Assembly: GCA_037131065.1 (NCBI GenBank)
Contig: JBAXRT010000142.1
Location: 1 to 7,137 of the forward strand
DNA from: JBAXRT01 sp037131065
GTDB taxonomy: Bacteria; Bacteroidota; Bacteroidia; Bacteroidales; FEN-979
DNA: 7,137 nucleotides
Direction: 5' to 3'
The notes beneath the pieces were generated by a model. It saw only the letters and a program-made list of their open reading frames with translations. It did no database searches and was not told the DNA's origin. Made by a program: the position numbers and the translations under genes. This document shows positions 6,967 through 7,137 of the stretch, piece after piece; position 1 is the stretch's first letter, and each line of letters starts with the position of its first letter.

Positions 6967-7137
6967 ATGACAAATCATGAGGGGATGAACAATCTTTTCC
7001 AGACAGGTGTTATCCTTGGGAGGATAACCCAGCTCAGTATTGATCGCGGTATCGTTCTATCGGGTTCCGGGATGGGGCTGGCGGATTTTCTCAATCTGCT
7101 ATCTGAAGAAGTAACTAAATTGCCGGTATCTGAACCG
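6967..7137 (+). CDS. Fourth operon gene, N-terminal part (runs off right edge)
   Basis: The frame is open from ATG 6967 to the window end, giving 57 residues: MTNHEGMNNLFQTGVILGR, then ITQLSIDRGIVLSGSGMGL and a helix ADFLNLLSEEVTKL. No signal peptide is evident, so it is probably a soluble cytosolic protein. It starts 6 nt after the stop of the large membrane protein and shares its Shine-Dalgarno with that stop. An internal ATG at 6985 has a purine run immediately adjacent, too close to act as a ribosome binding site. I do not recognise the family, but its coupling suggests it belongs to the same system. Confidence 0.7.
   Translation, partial: MTNHEGMNNLFQTGVILGRITQLSIDRGIVLSGSGMGLADFLNLLSEEVTKLPVSEP

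Overview
The window looks archaeal, most likely from a euryarchaeal methanogen (inference; a Methanomicrobiales-like lineage would fit). The evidence is a TATA-type promoter with a very short leader, Shine-Dalgarno motifs of the GGAGGTGAT type, a CetZ-like member of the tubulin/FtsZ superfamily, and protein style. No rRNA, tRNA, CRISPR array or insertion sequence is visible.

Layout. Positions 1-419 hold the 5' part of an unrecognised minus-strand gene that leaves the window on the left. Positions 421-780 look like an eroded junction: a short C-terminal coding remnant on the minus strand abuts the first gene, and another C-terminal-looking remnant lies on the plus strand at 643-780. Positions 781-942 are AT-rich non-coding DNA with a small inverted repeat and the promoter. 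From 943 to the right edge everything is on the plus strand and tightly packed (8-nt overlap, 32-nt gap, 6-nt gap), so it is probably one operon that continues beyond the window.

The operon encodes (1) a CetZ-like tubulin/FtsZ GTPase of 697 residues, with intact nucleotide-binding and T7 motifs and an unusual C-terminal extension of about 280 residues; (2) a 369-residue single-pass membrane protein with a signal peptide, an outside domain and a cytosolic tail of about 110 residues; (3) a 929-residue polytopic membrane protein with an N-terminal beta-sandwich-like domain, about eight membrane segments, what I read as a degenerate CetZ/tubulin-like domain without the glycine-rich GTP-binding loops, and a C-terminal transglutaminase-like domain with an apparently intact Cys-His-Asp triad; and (4) the start of a fourth gene, translationally linked to the third.

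The most interesting reading is that this is a poorly described or undescribed membrane-linked cytoskeletal system: an active tubulin-like GTPase encoded with a membrane protein that carries its own inactive tubulin-like module and a papain-fold (transglutaminase-like) domain. The pseudo-tubulin domain could be a membrane anchor, nucleator or cap for GTPase polymers. That functional model is inference. The motifs, gene order and overlaps are read directly from the sequence.
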